Source: Flavobacterium frigidimaris | GTDB taxonomy: Bacteria > Bacteroidota > Bacteroidia > Flavobacteriales > Flavobacteriaceae | DNA: 64,000 nucleotides | Assembly (NCBI GenBank): GCA_900129595.1 | Contig: FQWG01000017.1 | Span: 1 to 64,000, forward strand | Reading direction: 5' to 3' | Program-made: the position numbers and the translations under genes | Shown here: piece after piece, positions 9,554 to 18,360 of the stretch | Numbering within the stretch: the first letter of the stretch is position 1 | Layout: each line of letters starts with the position of its first letter | The notes under the pieces: model-generated | What the model was told of the DNA's origin: nothing | The model's input: the letters and a program-made list of their open reading frames with translations, nothing else | The model's database searches: none

Positions 9554-10333
9554 TTATTCTTCAGTAATTCTGATATCTTTTGCTACCGGAATCGTATCAA
9601 CTGATTTAAAATAATCAATCAGTACATTTCGAAGTTTATAATTCAAATCAAACTTCTCAACACCTTTAGCGAAAAAAGTCATACTGTCACCGCCATTCGC
9701 CAGATAATCATTAGTAGCCACATAATAAACCTTATTCACATCAAGAGGTTTTCCCTGAATTAAAATATTTTTGGCAGTATTGTCTTTTGCAATAGTAAAA
9801 GTCATTCCAGATAAAGGATGTGGTTTTTTCTCCTTAATAATATACGAAGTCATTTCCAGGATTTGTTGCCCCTTTAATGCAATGACAACCAGATTATTTT
9901 CAAAAGGCATGATTTCGTAAGCAGTTCTCGTTGTAACATTACCTTTAGGTAAAATAGCACGAATTCCACCATGATTTAAAAAACACAAATCAATGCTTTT
10001 CTTCTCACGGGCTTTAAAAACAATATTACCCCTTTCTATACAAACATCAGCCAATAGATTTCCAATGCTGGTTTGCCATTTCCCGGTGCTTTTATCAAGA
10101 TTTTCAGGACAATAAGCCAGAATGCTGTCTAAATCCTTATTAATATGGTCACGATAAGGTTTGATAAAATTTTCCATTGCAGGAGTTTCTGCCTCTTTCT
10201 CTGTGATTGGAAGTTGTTTTCCTTCTATCTTCGTCAGATTATAGTTTTTCTGACTGCAGGAAGTTATAAAAAAAAGTGTTAAGAATATAACAAAAAGTTT
10301 TAAAAATCCGTTATACTTTTTTAGTTTTACCAT
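9554..10333 (-). CDS. Lipoprotein carrying the 5'-nucleotidase C-terminal domain
   Basis: 259 residues with a lipoprotein signal (hydrophobic run ending FFITSCSQ; the Cys is the lipid site). The mature part matches the 5'-nucleotidase C-terminal domain: GNLLADV, NHGGIRA, PFENNLVVIALKGQQI, and YYVATNDYLANGGDSM, where the last segment holds the adenine-stacking and substrate-specificity region in UshA-type enzymes. It lacks the metallophosphatase domain, which follows 131 bp downstream as a separate gene. Membrane anchoring of this half might tether the catalytic half. Confidence 0.9.
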   Translation of the reverse strand: MVKLKKYNGFLKLFVIFLTLFFITSCSQKNYNLTKIEGKQLPITEKEAETPAMENFIKPYRDHINKDLDSILAYCPENLDKSTGKWQTSIGNLLADVCIERGNIVFKAREKKSIDLCFLNHGGIRAILPKGNVTTRTAYEIMPFENNLVVIALKGQQILEMTSYIIKEKKPHPLSGMTFTIAKDNTAKNILIQGKPLDVNKVYYVATNDYLANGGDSMTFFAKGVEKFDLNYKLRNVLIDYFKSVDTIPVAKDIRITEE

Positions 10334-10354
10334 CTTAAATGCGACTTAAATAAT

Positions 10355-10362
10355 TAATTTTG
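10355..10362 (+). promoter_or_regulatory. Candidate -7 element for the DUF6913-like gene
   Basis: taattttg matches the Bacteroidota TAnnTTTG consensus, 18 bp before the ATG at 10381. No clear TTG was seen at the -33 position, so support is partial. Confidence 0.45.
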
Positions 10363-10380
10363 TAATCTGGCAAAAGTACT

Positions 10381-10893
10381 ATGTTTTTAAATTATATAAA
10401 GGAATTTTTTGTAAAAAAATCATTAAAAAATGACCTGAGTAATGTTAAAAAAGAAGTCTTTACCAGTAATATACAAACAATTGGTTTACTGATTGATGAG
10501 AGCGATTTTCGCTATTCAAAAGAAATTGTAAACGAGCTTGTTCAGCAGGGGATAGCACCTGCGAACATAAAGATTGTTGGGTATAGAAGTAAATTTAAAG
10601 AAAAAGAAAGCTATTTGATTCCTACTTTTGGTAAAAAACATATCAATTGGAACGGAGAGATTACAGCAGTTTTTCTCAATGAATTTATAGCAACAGAATT
10701 TGACCTTCTGATAAGTTATTACAACATCGAAACAGGTATTTTGATGGCGGTAACTAATAAGTCAAAAGCGAAGTTTAAAGTGGGATTTGCAGCCGTAGAT
10801 AAGGATTTAAATCGATGGATGATCAACACCGCTATAACCAATTATAAACTTTTCGTTACTGAATTGTTTAAGTATTTAAAGAGTATAAAATAA
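10381..10893 (+). CDS. DUF6913-like conserved hypothetical protein
   Basis: 170 residues, soluble, no signal peptide or membrane segment. It has an alternating beta/alpha pattern (QTIGLLIDES, PANIKIVGYRS, FDLLISYYN) and resembles a family of unknown function conserved in Flavobacteriia, which I recall as DUF6913. It lies 16 bp before dapA and is likely co-transcribed with it. No catalytic motif is apparent and no function is proposed. Confidence 0.7.
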   Translation: MFLNYIKEFFVKKSLKNDLSNVKKEVFTSNIQTIGLLIDESDFRYSKEIVNELVQQGIAPANIKIVGYRSKFKEKESYLIPTFGKKHINWNGEITAVFLNEFIATEFDLLISYYNIETGILMAVTNKSKAKFKVGFAAVDKDLNRWMINTAITNYKLFVTELFKYLKSIK

Positions 10894-10909
10894 AAATATA
10901 AATTAGAAT

Positions 10910-11791
10910 ATGCAATCATTAATAGGAACAGGCGTTGCGCTAGTCACTCCATTCAAAAAAGACCTTTCAGTAGATATAGAAGCTTTACAACGTATCGTTA
11001 ATTTTTCGATAGACGGAGGAGTAGAGTATCTTGTAGTTATGGGTACAACAGCAGAAAATGCAACCCTTACGCAAGCTGAAAAAGAATTGGTTATCACTAC
11101 TGTAATCGATACCAATAAAGGAAGATTGCCTTTAGTTCTTGGAGTTGGAGGAAATAATACGATGCAAATCATTGAGGAATTAAAAACCAGGGATTTTTCA
11201 GCATTCGAAGCCATTCTTTCTGTTTCTCCTTATTATAATAAACCAACACAAGAAGGAATCTACCAGCATTTTAAAGCCATAGCTGAAGCTTCTCCGATTC
11301 CGGTAATTTTATATAACGTTCCCGGAAGAACATCAAGCAATATGTTGCCATCTACCGTAATTCGTCTGGCAAATGATTTTGATAATGTTGTAGCAATAAA
11401 AGAAGCGGCAGGAGATGTTGTACAAGCGATGCAATTGATTAAAAATGCACCAAAAGATTTTCTTGTAATTTCAGGAGATGATATGATCGCATTGCCAATT
11501 GTTTTAGCAGGCGGAGCGGGTGTAATTTCGGTAATTGGACAAGGTTTTCCGAAAGAATTTTCAGAAATGATTCGTTTAGGATTGAATAAAAAGGTAAATG
11601 AAGCGTTTAAAACCCAATACTTTTTATCCGATTGTATTGATATGATTTTTGAGCAGGGGAATCCTGCCGGAATCAAACAAGTTTTTCAAGCCCTTGGTAT
11701 TGCTGACAACACAGTGCGTTTACCGTTAGTAAGCGTAGATGATTTATTGGCAAACAGATTGAATGAATTTGTAAAAAACAGCATAAAATAG
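10910..11791 (+). CDS. dapA: 4-hydroxy-tetrahydrodipicolinate synthase
   Basis: 293 residues, normal for the family. Condenses pyruvate with aspartate semialdehyde in the lysine/diaminopimelate pathway. Visible features: N-terminal GTGVALVTPF, the substrate-loop GTTAEN, the catalytic-triad tyrosine region SPYYNKPTQEG, and the Schiff-base lysine K164 in VVAIKEAAGD. A conserved GVISVIGQGFP follows. The upstream DUF6913-like gene is 16 bp away, so the pair is probably an operon. Confidence 0.96.
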   Translation: MQSLIGTGVALVTPFKKDLSVDIEALQRIVNFSIDGGVEYLVVMGTTAENATLTQAEKELVITTVIDTNKGRLPLVLGVGGNNTMQIIEELKTRDFSAFEAILSVSPYYNKPTQEGIYQHFKAIAEASPIPVILYNVPGRTSSNMLPSTVIRLANDFDNVVAIKEAAGDVVQAMQLIKNAPKDFLVISGDDMIALPIVLAGGAGVISVIGQGFPKEFSEMIRLGLNKKVNEAFKTQYFLSDCIDMIFEQGNPAGIKQVFQALGIADNTVRLPLVSVDDLLANRLNEFVKNSIK

Positions 11792-11828
11792 AAGTGAGAT
11801 TGCCGGTATTTTAATATACCAAAAAATA

Positions 11829-11860
11829 TTTTGTAGTAGCTAAATTAATAACTAAATTTG
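11829..11860 (+). promoter_or_regulatory. Promoter of bamD (TTTTG-N19-TAAATTTG)
   Basis: TTG at 11831-11833 and TAAATTTG at 11853-11860, separated by 19 bp, fit the Bacteroidota sigma-ABfr consensus well. The predicted start of transcription is near 11867, giving a leader of about 60 nt before the bamD ATG. Confidence 0.7.
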
Positions 11861-11927
11861 CCACCGGAACTTCGGTGTGATTTTGCTTTGGCATAATTGT
11901 CTAAGAAATCATAATAAAAGTAAGAAA

Positions 11928-12722
11928 ATGAAAAAAATAGTATCTCTATTAATTGTTGTTGTCCTTTTTTGTTCTTGTAGTGAATATCAAAAAGCATTGA
12001 AAAATGAAGACGTTGCAGCGAAATTTGAAGTGGCAACCAAAATGTATGAAGCTGGAAAATATTCGAAAGCCATACGTCTTTTTGAACAATTAGCCCCTTC
12101 TTACAGAGGAAAGCCACAGGCAGAGAAACTTTTTTATATGTTTTCACAATCTTACTATAAATCAAAACAGTATTATCTTGCAGGTTATCAGTTCGAAAGT
12201 TTTGTTTCTGGGTATCCGCGTAGTGAAAAGGTACAGGAAGCTGCTTTTTTAGGAGCTTACAGTTATTCAAAATTAGCGCCGGTTTATAGTTTAGACCAAA
12301 CAGATACATTAAAAGCTTTAGAGAAATTCCAGGCATTTATAGACAATTATCCAAACTCAGAATACATCGCTCAGGCTAATGAAGCAGTAAAAGTTTTAAA
12401 CGGTAAGCTAGAGAAAAAAGCATACGAAAATGCAAAAGGATATAATACAATATCAGATTATAAATCAGCATTGATTGCATTTGATAACTTTATAGCTGAT
12501 TTTCCGGGAACACCTTTTAAAGAAGATGCCCTGTTTTACAAGTATGATTCAGCATATAAATTAGCAATAAACAGTGTTCCTTCAAAAATGCAGGAACGTT
12601 TAAATGTTGCAAAAGTGGCTTACGCTAACTTAATTAAGTTCAATAGCGCTACCAAGTATAAGAAAGAGGCAGATGAAATGAATGCCAGAGTTGAGACAGA
12701 TTTACAAAAATTTACTAAATAA
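11928..12722 (+). CDS. bamD: Outer membrane assembly lipoprotein BamD
   Basis: 264 residues from the ATG at 11928. An upstream in-frame ATG (11877) exists, but only the later start gives a proper lipoprotein signal (MKKIVSLLIVVVLFCSCSEY, lipidated Cys in CSC). The mature part is TPR-rich: KMYEAGKYSKAIRLFEQL, AEKLFYMFSQSYYKSKQY, SEYIAQANEA, as in BamD/YfiO, which helps BamA insert outer-membrane barrels. It heads the run bamD-rpoZ-coaBC-porD-recN, which is common in Flavobacteriia. Confidence 0.93.
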   Translation: MKKIVSLLIVVVLFCSCSEYQKALKNEDVAAKFEVATKMYEAGKYSKAIRLFEQLAPSYRGKPQAEKLFYMFSQSYYKSKQYYLAGYQFESFVSGYPRSEKVQEAAFLGAYSYSKLAPVYSLDQTDTLKALEKFQAFIDNYPNSEYIAQANEAVKVLNGKLEKKAYENAKGYNTISDYKSALIAFDNFIADFPGTPFKEDALFYKYDSAYKLAINSVPSKMQERLNVAKVAYANLIKFNSATKYKKEADEMNARVETDLQKFTK

Positions 12723-12731
12723 AATAAAGTC

Positions 12732-13049
12732 ATGGATTTAAAAAAGACGAATGCTCCTGTAAATACAATAACTTACAATAAAACAGTTATTGAAGAGCCA
12801 ACAGGAAATGTGTATGAAGCAATTACCATTATGGCTAAAAGAGCAAATCAAATTAATTCTGAAATTAAAAAAGAATTAACTGAGAAATTAGAAGAATTTG
12901 CGACTTATAATGACAGTCTTGAAGAAGTTTTTGAAAATAAAGAACAAATTGAAGTTTCTAAATTTTACGAAAAATTGCCTAAACCACACGCTTTAGCAGT
13001 GCAGGAATGGTTAGACGGTAAAACTTACCACAGAAGTTCAAATAAATAA
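12732..13049 (+). CDS. rpoZ: RNA polymerase omega-like subunit
   Basis: 105 residues, acidic and helical. The segment GNVYEAITIMAKRANQIN resembles the conserved helix of omega (alpha-2 with ITIMAKRANQI replacing the proteobacterial VLVAAKRARQ). It is the form annotated as omega in Bacteroidota. It stands 9 bp after bamD and 9 bp before coaBC, paralleling the omega-coaBC linkage seen in many other bacteria, which supports the call. The role would be assembly and stability of RNA polymerase. Confidence 0.8.
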   Translation: MDLKKTNAPVNTITYNKTVIEEPTGNVYEAITIMAKRANQINSEIKKELTEKLEEFATYNDSLEEVFENKEQIEVSKFYEKLPKPHALAVQEWLDGKTYHRSSNK

Positions 13050-13058
13050 TATAGTATA

Positions 13059-14273
13059 ATGTCAGTTTTAAACGGGAAGAAAATTTTGCTGGGAGTTTCT
13101 GGCGGAATTGCAGCGTATAAAACAGCCTCATTAGTACGACTCTTTATAAAAGCAGGTGCACATATCCAAGTGGTAATGACACCTGCTTCTAAGGATTTTG
13201 TAACTCCACTTACGTTATCTACGTTATCAAAAAATCCTGTACATTCTAATTTCTTTAATCAGGATGATGAAGATGCTGTCTGGAACAATCATGTTGAACT
13301 GGCGCTTTGGGCTGATTTAATGATAATTGCTCCTGCGACAGCCAATACGCTGTCTAAGATGGCGACAGGAAACTGTGATAATCTTTTAATTGCTACTTAT
13401 TTATCGGCTAAATGTCCTGTTTATTTCGCTCCGGCAATGGATTTGGATATGTATAAACATCCCTCAACGTTATCTAATTTTGTTGCTTTAAAACAATTTG
13501 GAAATGTAATGATTCCTGCTGAAAATGGAGAATTAGCAAGCGGTTTGTCCGGCGAAGGCCGAATGGCAGAACCCGAAAATATTATTGCTTTTCTTGAAGC
13601 GGATCTTGAAAGTAAATTGCCGCTAAAAGGAAAAAAAATATTAATTACTGCCGGACCAACATACGAAGCGATAGATCCTGTGCGTTTTATTGGTAATCAT
13701 TCCTCGGGAAAAATGGGTTTTGATATTGCCAATCAGGCTGCTAATTTAGGAGCGCAGGTTATTTTAGTTTCCGGACCAACTCATTATAAAGCGAAGAATG
13801 CTTTGATTGAGGTAATTGATGTCATTTCGGCCCAGGACATGTATGATGCCTGTCATTTGTATTTTAATGACGTAGATGTTGCTATTGCAGCAGCAGCCGT
13901 GGCAGATTACCGGCCTAAAGTAGTCGCTTTGCAAAAGATTAAAAAAGCATCAGAAGAGTTTTCGATAGAGCTCGAAAAAACAAAAGATATTTTAGCATCA
14001 TTAGGAACAATCAAAAAGAATCAATTTTTAATTGGATTCGCTTTAGAGACTGAAAATGAAATTGAAAATGCTAAGTTGAAAATTCAGAAAAAAAACTTAG
14101 ATTTGATTGTTTTAAATTCCTTACAAGATGAAGGGGCCGGTTTTAAAAAAGAAACTAATAAAGTAACTTTTATTGATCGAAATTTTAAAATTGAACCAAT
14201 GGAATTAAAAGCAAAAGAATCTGTTGCAGTTGATATTTTAGAGAAAGTGATTTTGCATTTTTCGAAATCATAA
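13059..14273 (+). CDS. coaBC: Bifunctional CoaBC (phosphopantothenoylcysteine synthetase/decarboxylase)
   Basis: 404 residues. The N-terminal half is the flavin-dependent decarboxylase (GGIAAYKT, HVELALWADLMIIAPATANT with the active-site His, and the clamp PAMDLDMY). The C-terminal half is the CTP-dependent synthetase (GPTYEAIDPVRFIGNHSSGK, AAAVADYRP). Together they make 4'-phosphopantetheine, a precursor of CoA. Odd point: where E. coli Dfp has the catalytic Cys158 in an ACGD motif just before GxGRM, this protein reads ELASGLSGEGRM, with Ser instead of Cys. This may be normal for the phylum. Confidence 0.96.
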   Translation: MSVLNGKKILLGVSGGIAAYKTASLVRLFIKAGAHIQVVMTPASKDFVTPLTLSTLSKNPVHSNFFNQDDEDAVWNNHVELALWADLMIIAPATANTLSKMATGNCDNLLIATYLSAKCPVYFAPAMDLDMYKHPSTLSNFVALKQFGNVMIPAENGELASGLSGEGRMAEPENIIAFLEADLESKLPLKGKKILITAGPTYEAIDPVRFIGNHSSGKMGFDIANQAANLGAQVILVSGPTHYKAKNALIEVIDVISAQDMYDACHLYFNDVDVAIAAAAVADYRPKVVALQKIKKASEEFSIELEKTKDILASLGTIKKNQFLIGFALETENEIENAKLKIQKKNLDLIVLNSLQDEGAGFKKETNKVTFIDRNFKIEPMELKAKESVAVDILEKVILHFSKS

Positions 14274-14344
14274 TGATTTAGGATAAAAACTAAAAGCAAC
14301 GATAGTAAAGTCTATTGCCCGCTAAATCAAATATTATCTTTCGT

Positions 14345-15229
14345 ATGAATAAAATAGTTACTCTTTTAGTATTTTTATTTTTTGGCTTTGCACAGGCACA
14401 ACAGCTAAATTGCACAGTAACCATTAATACTGAAAGGCTGTCTAATCCCAATCAGCAAGTTTTTAAAACACTTCAAACCTCACTATCTGAATTTGTAAAC
14501 AAAACAGACTGGACCGGTTCAGTGCTGAAACAAAACGAAAGAATCAATTGTTCGATGTATATTACATTGTCATCCAATAATTCAGATCAGTTCACGGGAA
14601 CCATCCAGGTACAATCCTCACGATTGATTTTCAATTCGACATATTCGTCCCCTGTATTAAATTATAATGATAAAGATTTTAATTTCAGATATACAGAATA
14701 CGAACCTTTGTTGTTTAATCCAAGTACATACGATTCGAATTTAGTTTCTGTAATTTCTTTTTACAGTTATTTAATTTTAGCTATGGATGCAGATACCTTT
14801 CAGATGACAGGAGGAAATCCGTATCTTGAAACCGCTCAGAACATTGCCAGTGTTGCACAACAAGGAGGATCTAAAGGCTGGAGCCAGTCTGATGGAGTGC
14901 AGAACCGTTATTATTTGATAAATGATATGACTTCGCCAATGTATAGCGATATACGTCAGACAATGTTTGAATATCACAGAGGTTTAGATGGCATGAGTCT
15001 CGATCTGAAAGCGTCAAAAGAAAAAGTCAAAGCTGCAATAATGATTCTCGGAAGATTAAATTCAGTTAAACCAAACGCCTTTTTGACAAGAGTATTCTTC
15101 GATGCAAAATCAGACGAAATCGTTTCTATATTCTCAGGAGGGCCAAGTATTCCGGTGGGTGATTTGACAGATATGTTAAATAAAGTCTCCCCTTTGAATG
15201 CTACTAAATGGTCACAGATTAAATTTTAA
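14345..15229 (+). CDS. porD: Type IX secretion protein PorD (DUF4835)
   Basis: 294 residues from the ATG at 14345. This start puts the signal peptide at the very N-terminus (MNKIVTLLVFLFFGFAQAQ); the longer frame from 14315 would bury it. Segments such as LNCTVTINTERL, FEYHRGLDGMSLD, FFDAKSDEIVSIFSGGP are typical of the DUF4835/PorD family, linked to T9SS function in Porphyromonas. It lies between coaBC and recN, its usual place in Flavobacteriia. A periplasmic or outer-membrane-associated location is expected. Confidence 0.85.
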   Translation: MNKIVTLLVFLFFGFAQAQQLNCTVTINTERLSNPNQQVFKTLQTSLSEFVNKTDWTGSVLKQNERINCSMYITLSSNNSDQFTGTIQVQSSRLIFNSTYSSPVLNYNDKDFNFRYTEYEPLLFNPSTYDSNLVSVISFYSYLILAMDADTFQMTGGNPYLETAQNIASVAQQGGSKGWSQSDGVQNRYYLINDMTSPMYSDIRQTMFEYHRGLDGMSLDLKASKEKVKAAIMILGRLNSVKPNAFLTRVFFDAKSDEIVSIFSGGPSIPVGDLTDMLNKVSPLNATKWSQIKF

Positions 15230-15281
15230 TTGATTTTCAGTTTACTTTCTTTACTAATTTTTATACTTACACAATTCCCTT

Positions 15282-16934
15282 ATGATAACGTCCTTGTCGA
15301 TTAAAAACTATGCCCTGATTGAAAAACTCACAATCGATTTTTCAAAAGGTTTTTCTATAATTACAGGTGAAACAGGTGCGGGTAAATCTATTATATTAGG
15401 TGCAATCGGTTTAGTTTTAGGAAAAAGAGCCGATTTAACTTCATTAAAAAACAAAGAGGAAAAATGTATTATTGAAGCGCATTTTGAAATCTCTAAATAC
15501 AACCTGAAAGAATTTTTCGAAACAAACGATCTTGATTATGAAGACGACACTATTATTAGAAGAGAAATTTTGCCTTCAGGAAAATCTCGTGCTTTTATTA
15601 ATGACAGTCCCGTAAATCTTCAGGAATTACAGGATTTAAGTTTGTTTTTGATTGATATTCATTCACAACAACAAACCCAGGAACTTTCTGATGAAGGCGT
15701 TCAGTTTAAAATAATTGATGCCATCGCAAATAATTTTGATACTATTCAATCGTATCAAAAAGTACTGAAAGCATACAAAGCAGATAAATCTAAGCTCAAT
15801 GCCTTGCTGAAAAAACAAAGTGATTCCGGAAAAGAGCAAGAGTACAATACCTTTTTATTGAATGAATTGGTAAGTGCTAAACTAAAATCAGGAGAACAGG
15901 AAGAATTAGAAGCGGATTACGAAAAGCTAAATAACGTTGAAACAATAAAAGAAGCGATTGATAAATCTCTTGTAATTGCTAACGAAGAACAATTTGGAGT
16001 TTTTCATAATCTGAATGAGATCAAAACTTCAATACAGAAAATTGCACTTTTCTCTCCTGAATATCAAAGTATATTCGAAAGAATTACAAGCCTTGCGATT
16101 GAATTTGATGATGTTTCTAAAGAATTGCAAAATGCTTCTGAAAAATTATTGAATGATCCGGTGCAATTAGAATTTGTGAGTCAAAAACTGCAATTGATTT
16201 ATAATTTACAGAAGAAACATCAGGTAAGCACTGTGGATGAATTGATCGAAATTCAGGCGAATTTAGGCAATACATTATTAGAACTTGACAATATCGAAGA
16301 AGAAATCGCTTTGTTATCAAAAGCAATAGATCAAAAAACAATTGAATTGGATGCTTTTTCAGCAACAATCCATCAAAATAGAAAAAATGCAATTCCTGTT
16401 CTGTCTCAGAAATTAATTTCAATTTTGGAAACTTTAGGAATGCCAAATGTTCGTTTTAATATGGAGCTTTTGCCATCAGAAACGTATTTTCAAAACGGAA
16501 AAGACGAATTACAATTTTTATTCTCCGCCAATAAAGGAACCGACTTTGGATTATTGAAAAAAGTAGCGTCAGGAGGAGAGATGTCTCGAATTATGCTGGC
16601 TGTAAAAGCAATTTTAGCGCAATATTCAAAATTGCCAACTTTGATTTTTGATGAAATTGATACCGGAGTTTCCGGAGAAATTGCCATTAGAATGGGAGAA
16701 ATCATGAAAGAAATGAGTGGTGCAATGCAAATTTTTGCCATTACGCATTTACCGCAAATTGCCGCCAAAGGAGATTCGCATTTTAAAGTTTTCAAATCTA
16801 CTGTAGATGACGATACCCAATCAGAATTAAAGCTTCTGTCTCAGGACGAAAGAGTTATAGAAATTGCTCAGATGTTATCAGGAGCAGTTGTTTCAGATTC
16901 GGCTTTAAATCATGCTAAAGCCTTGTTGAACTAA
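15282..16934 (+). CDS. recN: DNA repair protein RecN
   Basis: 550 residues, normal length. An SMC-like ATPase that acts at double-strand breaks. The Walker A motif is GETGAGKS (residues 29-36); long coiled-coil arms occupy about 150-370; the ABC signature ASGGEMSR and the Walker B LIFDEIDTGVSG come near 430-470, followed by AITHLPQIAA. It is last in the bamD-to-recN run; the fabV promoter overlaps its 3' end. Confidence 0.96.
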   Translation: MITSLSIKNYALIEKLTIDFSKGFSIITGETGAGKSIILGAIGLVLGKRADLTSLKNKEEKCIIEAHFEISKYNLKEFFETNDLDYEDDTIIRREILPSGKSRAFINDSPVNLQELQDLSLFLIDIHSQQQTQELSDEGVQFKIIDAIANNFDTIQSYQKVLKAYKADKSKLNALLKKQSDSGKEQEYNTFLLNELVSAKLKSGEQEELEADYEKLNNVETIKEAIDKSLVIANEEQFGVFHNLNEIKTSIQKIALFSPEYQSIFERITSLAIEFDDVSKELQNASEKLLNDPVQLEFVSQKLQLIYNLQKKHQVSTVDELIEIQANLGNTLLELDNIEEEIALLSKAIDQKTIELDAFSATIHQNRKNAIPVLSQKLISILETLGMPNVRFNMELLPSETYFQNGKDELQFLFSANKGTDFGLLKKVASGGEMSRIMLAVKAILAQYSKLPTLIFDEIDTGVSGEIAIRMGEIMKEMSGAMQIFAITHLPQIAAKGDSHFKVFKSTVDDDTQSELKLLSQDERVIEIAQMLSGAVVSDSALNHAKALLN

Positions 16935-16952
16935 AGAAATGATTTATATTTG
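16923..16952 (+). promoter_or_regulatory. Promoter of fabV (TTG-N19-TATATTTG)
   Basis: TTG at 16923-16925 and TATATTTG at 16945-16952 are 19 bp apart. The promoter overlaps the end of recN and predicts a leader of about 85 nt. Confidence 0.65.
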
Positions 16953-17043
16953 TCAACTTAAAGCTAATTAAACAAACGTAAATAAGTTAGTCATTTATCG
17001 TAGCGATAGAAATTAACCCAATCAACGCATAAACAATAAAAAT

Positions 17044-18234
17044 ATGATTATAGAACCTAGAATGAGAGGATTTATTTGCTTGACTGCACATCCAAAAGGC
17101 AGTGAGCAAAATGTTAAAAATCAAATAGAATATATAAAATCAAAAGGACCAATTGACGGTGCGAAAAAAGTATTAGTTATTGGTGCTTCAACAGGTTTTG
17201 GATTAGCTTCAAGAATTACAAGTGCTTTTGGATCTGATGCTGCAACTATTGGAGTGTTTTTTGAAAAACCACCGGTTGAAGGTAAAACAGCTTCACCAGG
17301 TTGGTATAATTCTGCTGCATTTGAAACAGAAGCCCACAAAGCAGGTTTATATGCGAAAAGTATCAACGGAGATGCTTTTTCTAATGAAATAAAAAGACAA
17401 ACTTTAGATTTAATCAAAGCTGATTTAGGTCAGGTTGATCTTATTATTTACAGTTTGGCATCACCGGTTCGTCAACATCCGGTTACAGGAGTTTTGCACC
17501 GTTCAGTTTTAAAACCAATCGGACAGACTTTTACCAATAAAACAGTAGATTTTCATACAGGAAACGTAACAGAAGTTTCTATTGCTCCGGCAAATGAAGA
17601 AGATATCGCCAATACTATTGCAGTAATGGGAGGTGAAGACTGGACAATGTGGATCGATGCCTTAAAAGCTGAAAATTTATTGGCAGATGGTGCTACAACA
17701 GTGGCGTATTCTTATATCGGGCCATCATTGACAGAAGCAGTTTACCGTAAAGGTACAATTGGTCGTGCAAAAGATGATTTAGAAGCTACAGCATTTTCAA
17801 TCACTGACAGTTTAAAATCAATAGGAGGAAAAGCATATGTTTCTGTAAACAAAGCATTGGTTACACAAGCAAGTTCTGCAATTCCCGTTATTCCTTTGTA
17901 TATTTCTCTTTTATATAAAATAATGAAAGAACAAGGAATTCATGAAGGCTGTATTGAGCAAATCCAGCGTTTGTTTAAAGAGAGATTATATTCAGGTTCA
18001 GATGTTCCTGTAGACGAAAAAGGAAGAATCAGAATCGACGATTGGGAAATGCGTGAAGATGTTCAGGCAAAAGTAGCTGAACTTTGGTTAGAAGCTACAA
18101 CTGAAACGTTACCTGCAATTGGAGATTTAGCAGGATACAGAAACGATTTCTTAAATCTTTTTGGATTTGAATTTGAAGGAGTAGATTACAAAGCAGATAC
18201 AAATGAAGTTGTTGAAATAGAAAGTATCAAATAG
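17044..18234 (+). CDS. fabV: Trans-2-enoyl-CoA/ACP reductase FabV
   Basis: 396 residues, normal for the family. Reduces enoyl-ACP (or crotonyl-CoA) with NADH in the last step of fatty acid elongation. It begins with IIEPRMRGFICLTAHPKG, has the nucleotide-binding GASTGFGLASR, the segment SLASPVR, and the catalytic pair Y234-x8-K243 in AVYRKGTIGRAK, a spacing that separates FabV from FabI (Y-x6-K). FabV enzymes are usually tolerant of triclosan. A terminator follows at 18257. Confidence 0.95.
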   Translation: MIIEPRMRGFICLTAHPKGSEQNVKNQIEYIKSKGPIDGAKKVLVIGASTGFGLASRITSAFGSDAATIGVFFEKPPVEGKTASPGWYNSAAFETEAHKAGLYAKSINGDAFSNEIKRQTLDLIKADLGQVDLIIYSLASPVRQHPVTGVLHRSVLKPIGQTFTNKTVDFHTGNVTEVSIAPANEEDIANTIAVMGGEDWTMWIDALKAENLLADGATTVAYSYIGPSLTEAVYRKGTIGRAKDDLEATAFSITDSLKSIGGKAYVSVNKALVTQASSAIPVIPLYISLLYKIMKEQGIHEGCIEQIQRLFKERLYSGSDVPVDEKGRIRIDDWEMREDVQAKVAELWLEATTETLPAIGDLAGYRNDFLNLFGFEFEGVDYKADTNEVVEIESIK

Positions 18235-18256
18235 ATAAAGAAATTATAATAAAATG

Positions 18257-18290
18257 AAAAAACCATCAACCAAAAGTTGGTGGTTTTTTT
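18257..18290 (+). terminator. Terminator after fabV
   Basis: Stem aaaccatcaac / gttggtggttt (one wobble pair), four-base loop region and a run of seven T. Confidence 0.8.
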
Positions 18291-18302
18291 ATGAATATAA
18301 CA

Positions 18303-18310
18303 TATCTTTG
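18303..18310 (+). promoter_or_regulatory. Candidate -7 element for the glycosyltransferase/coaE pair
   Basis: TATCTTTG matches TAnnTTTG; a TTG at 18277-18279 lies 23 bp upstream. The predicted transcript start (about 18316) lies almost on the alternative TTG start codon at 18319, favouring the ATG at 18361. Confidence 0.5.
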
Positions 18311-18360
18311 TTAAAATTTTGAAATTTAAAAATTGCCACTCTAATACCGCATATCCCGTT

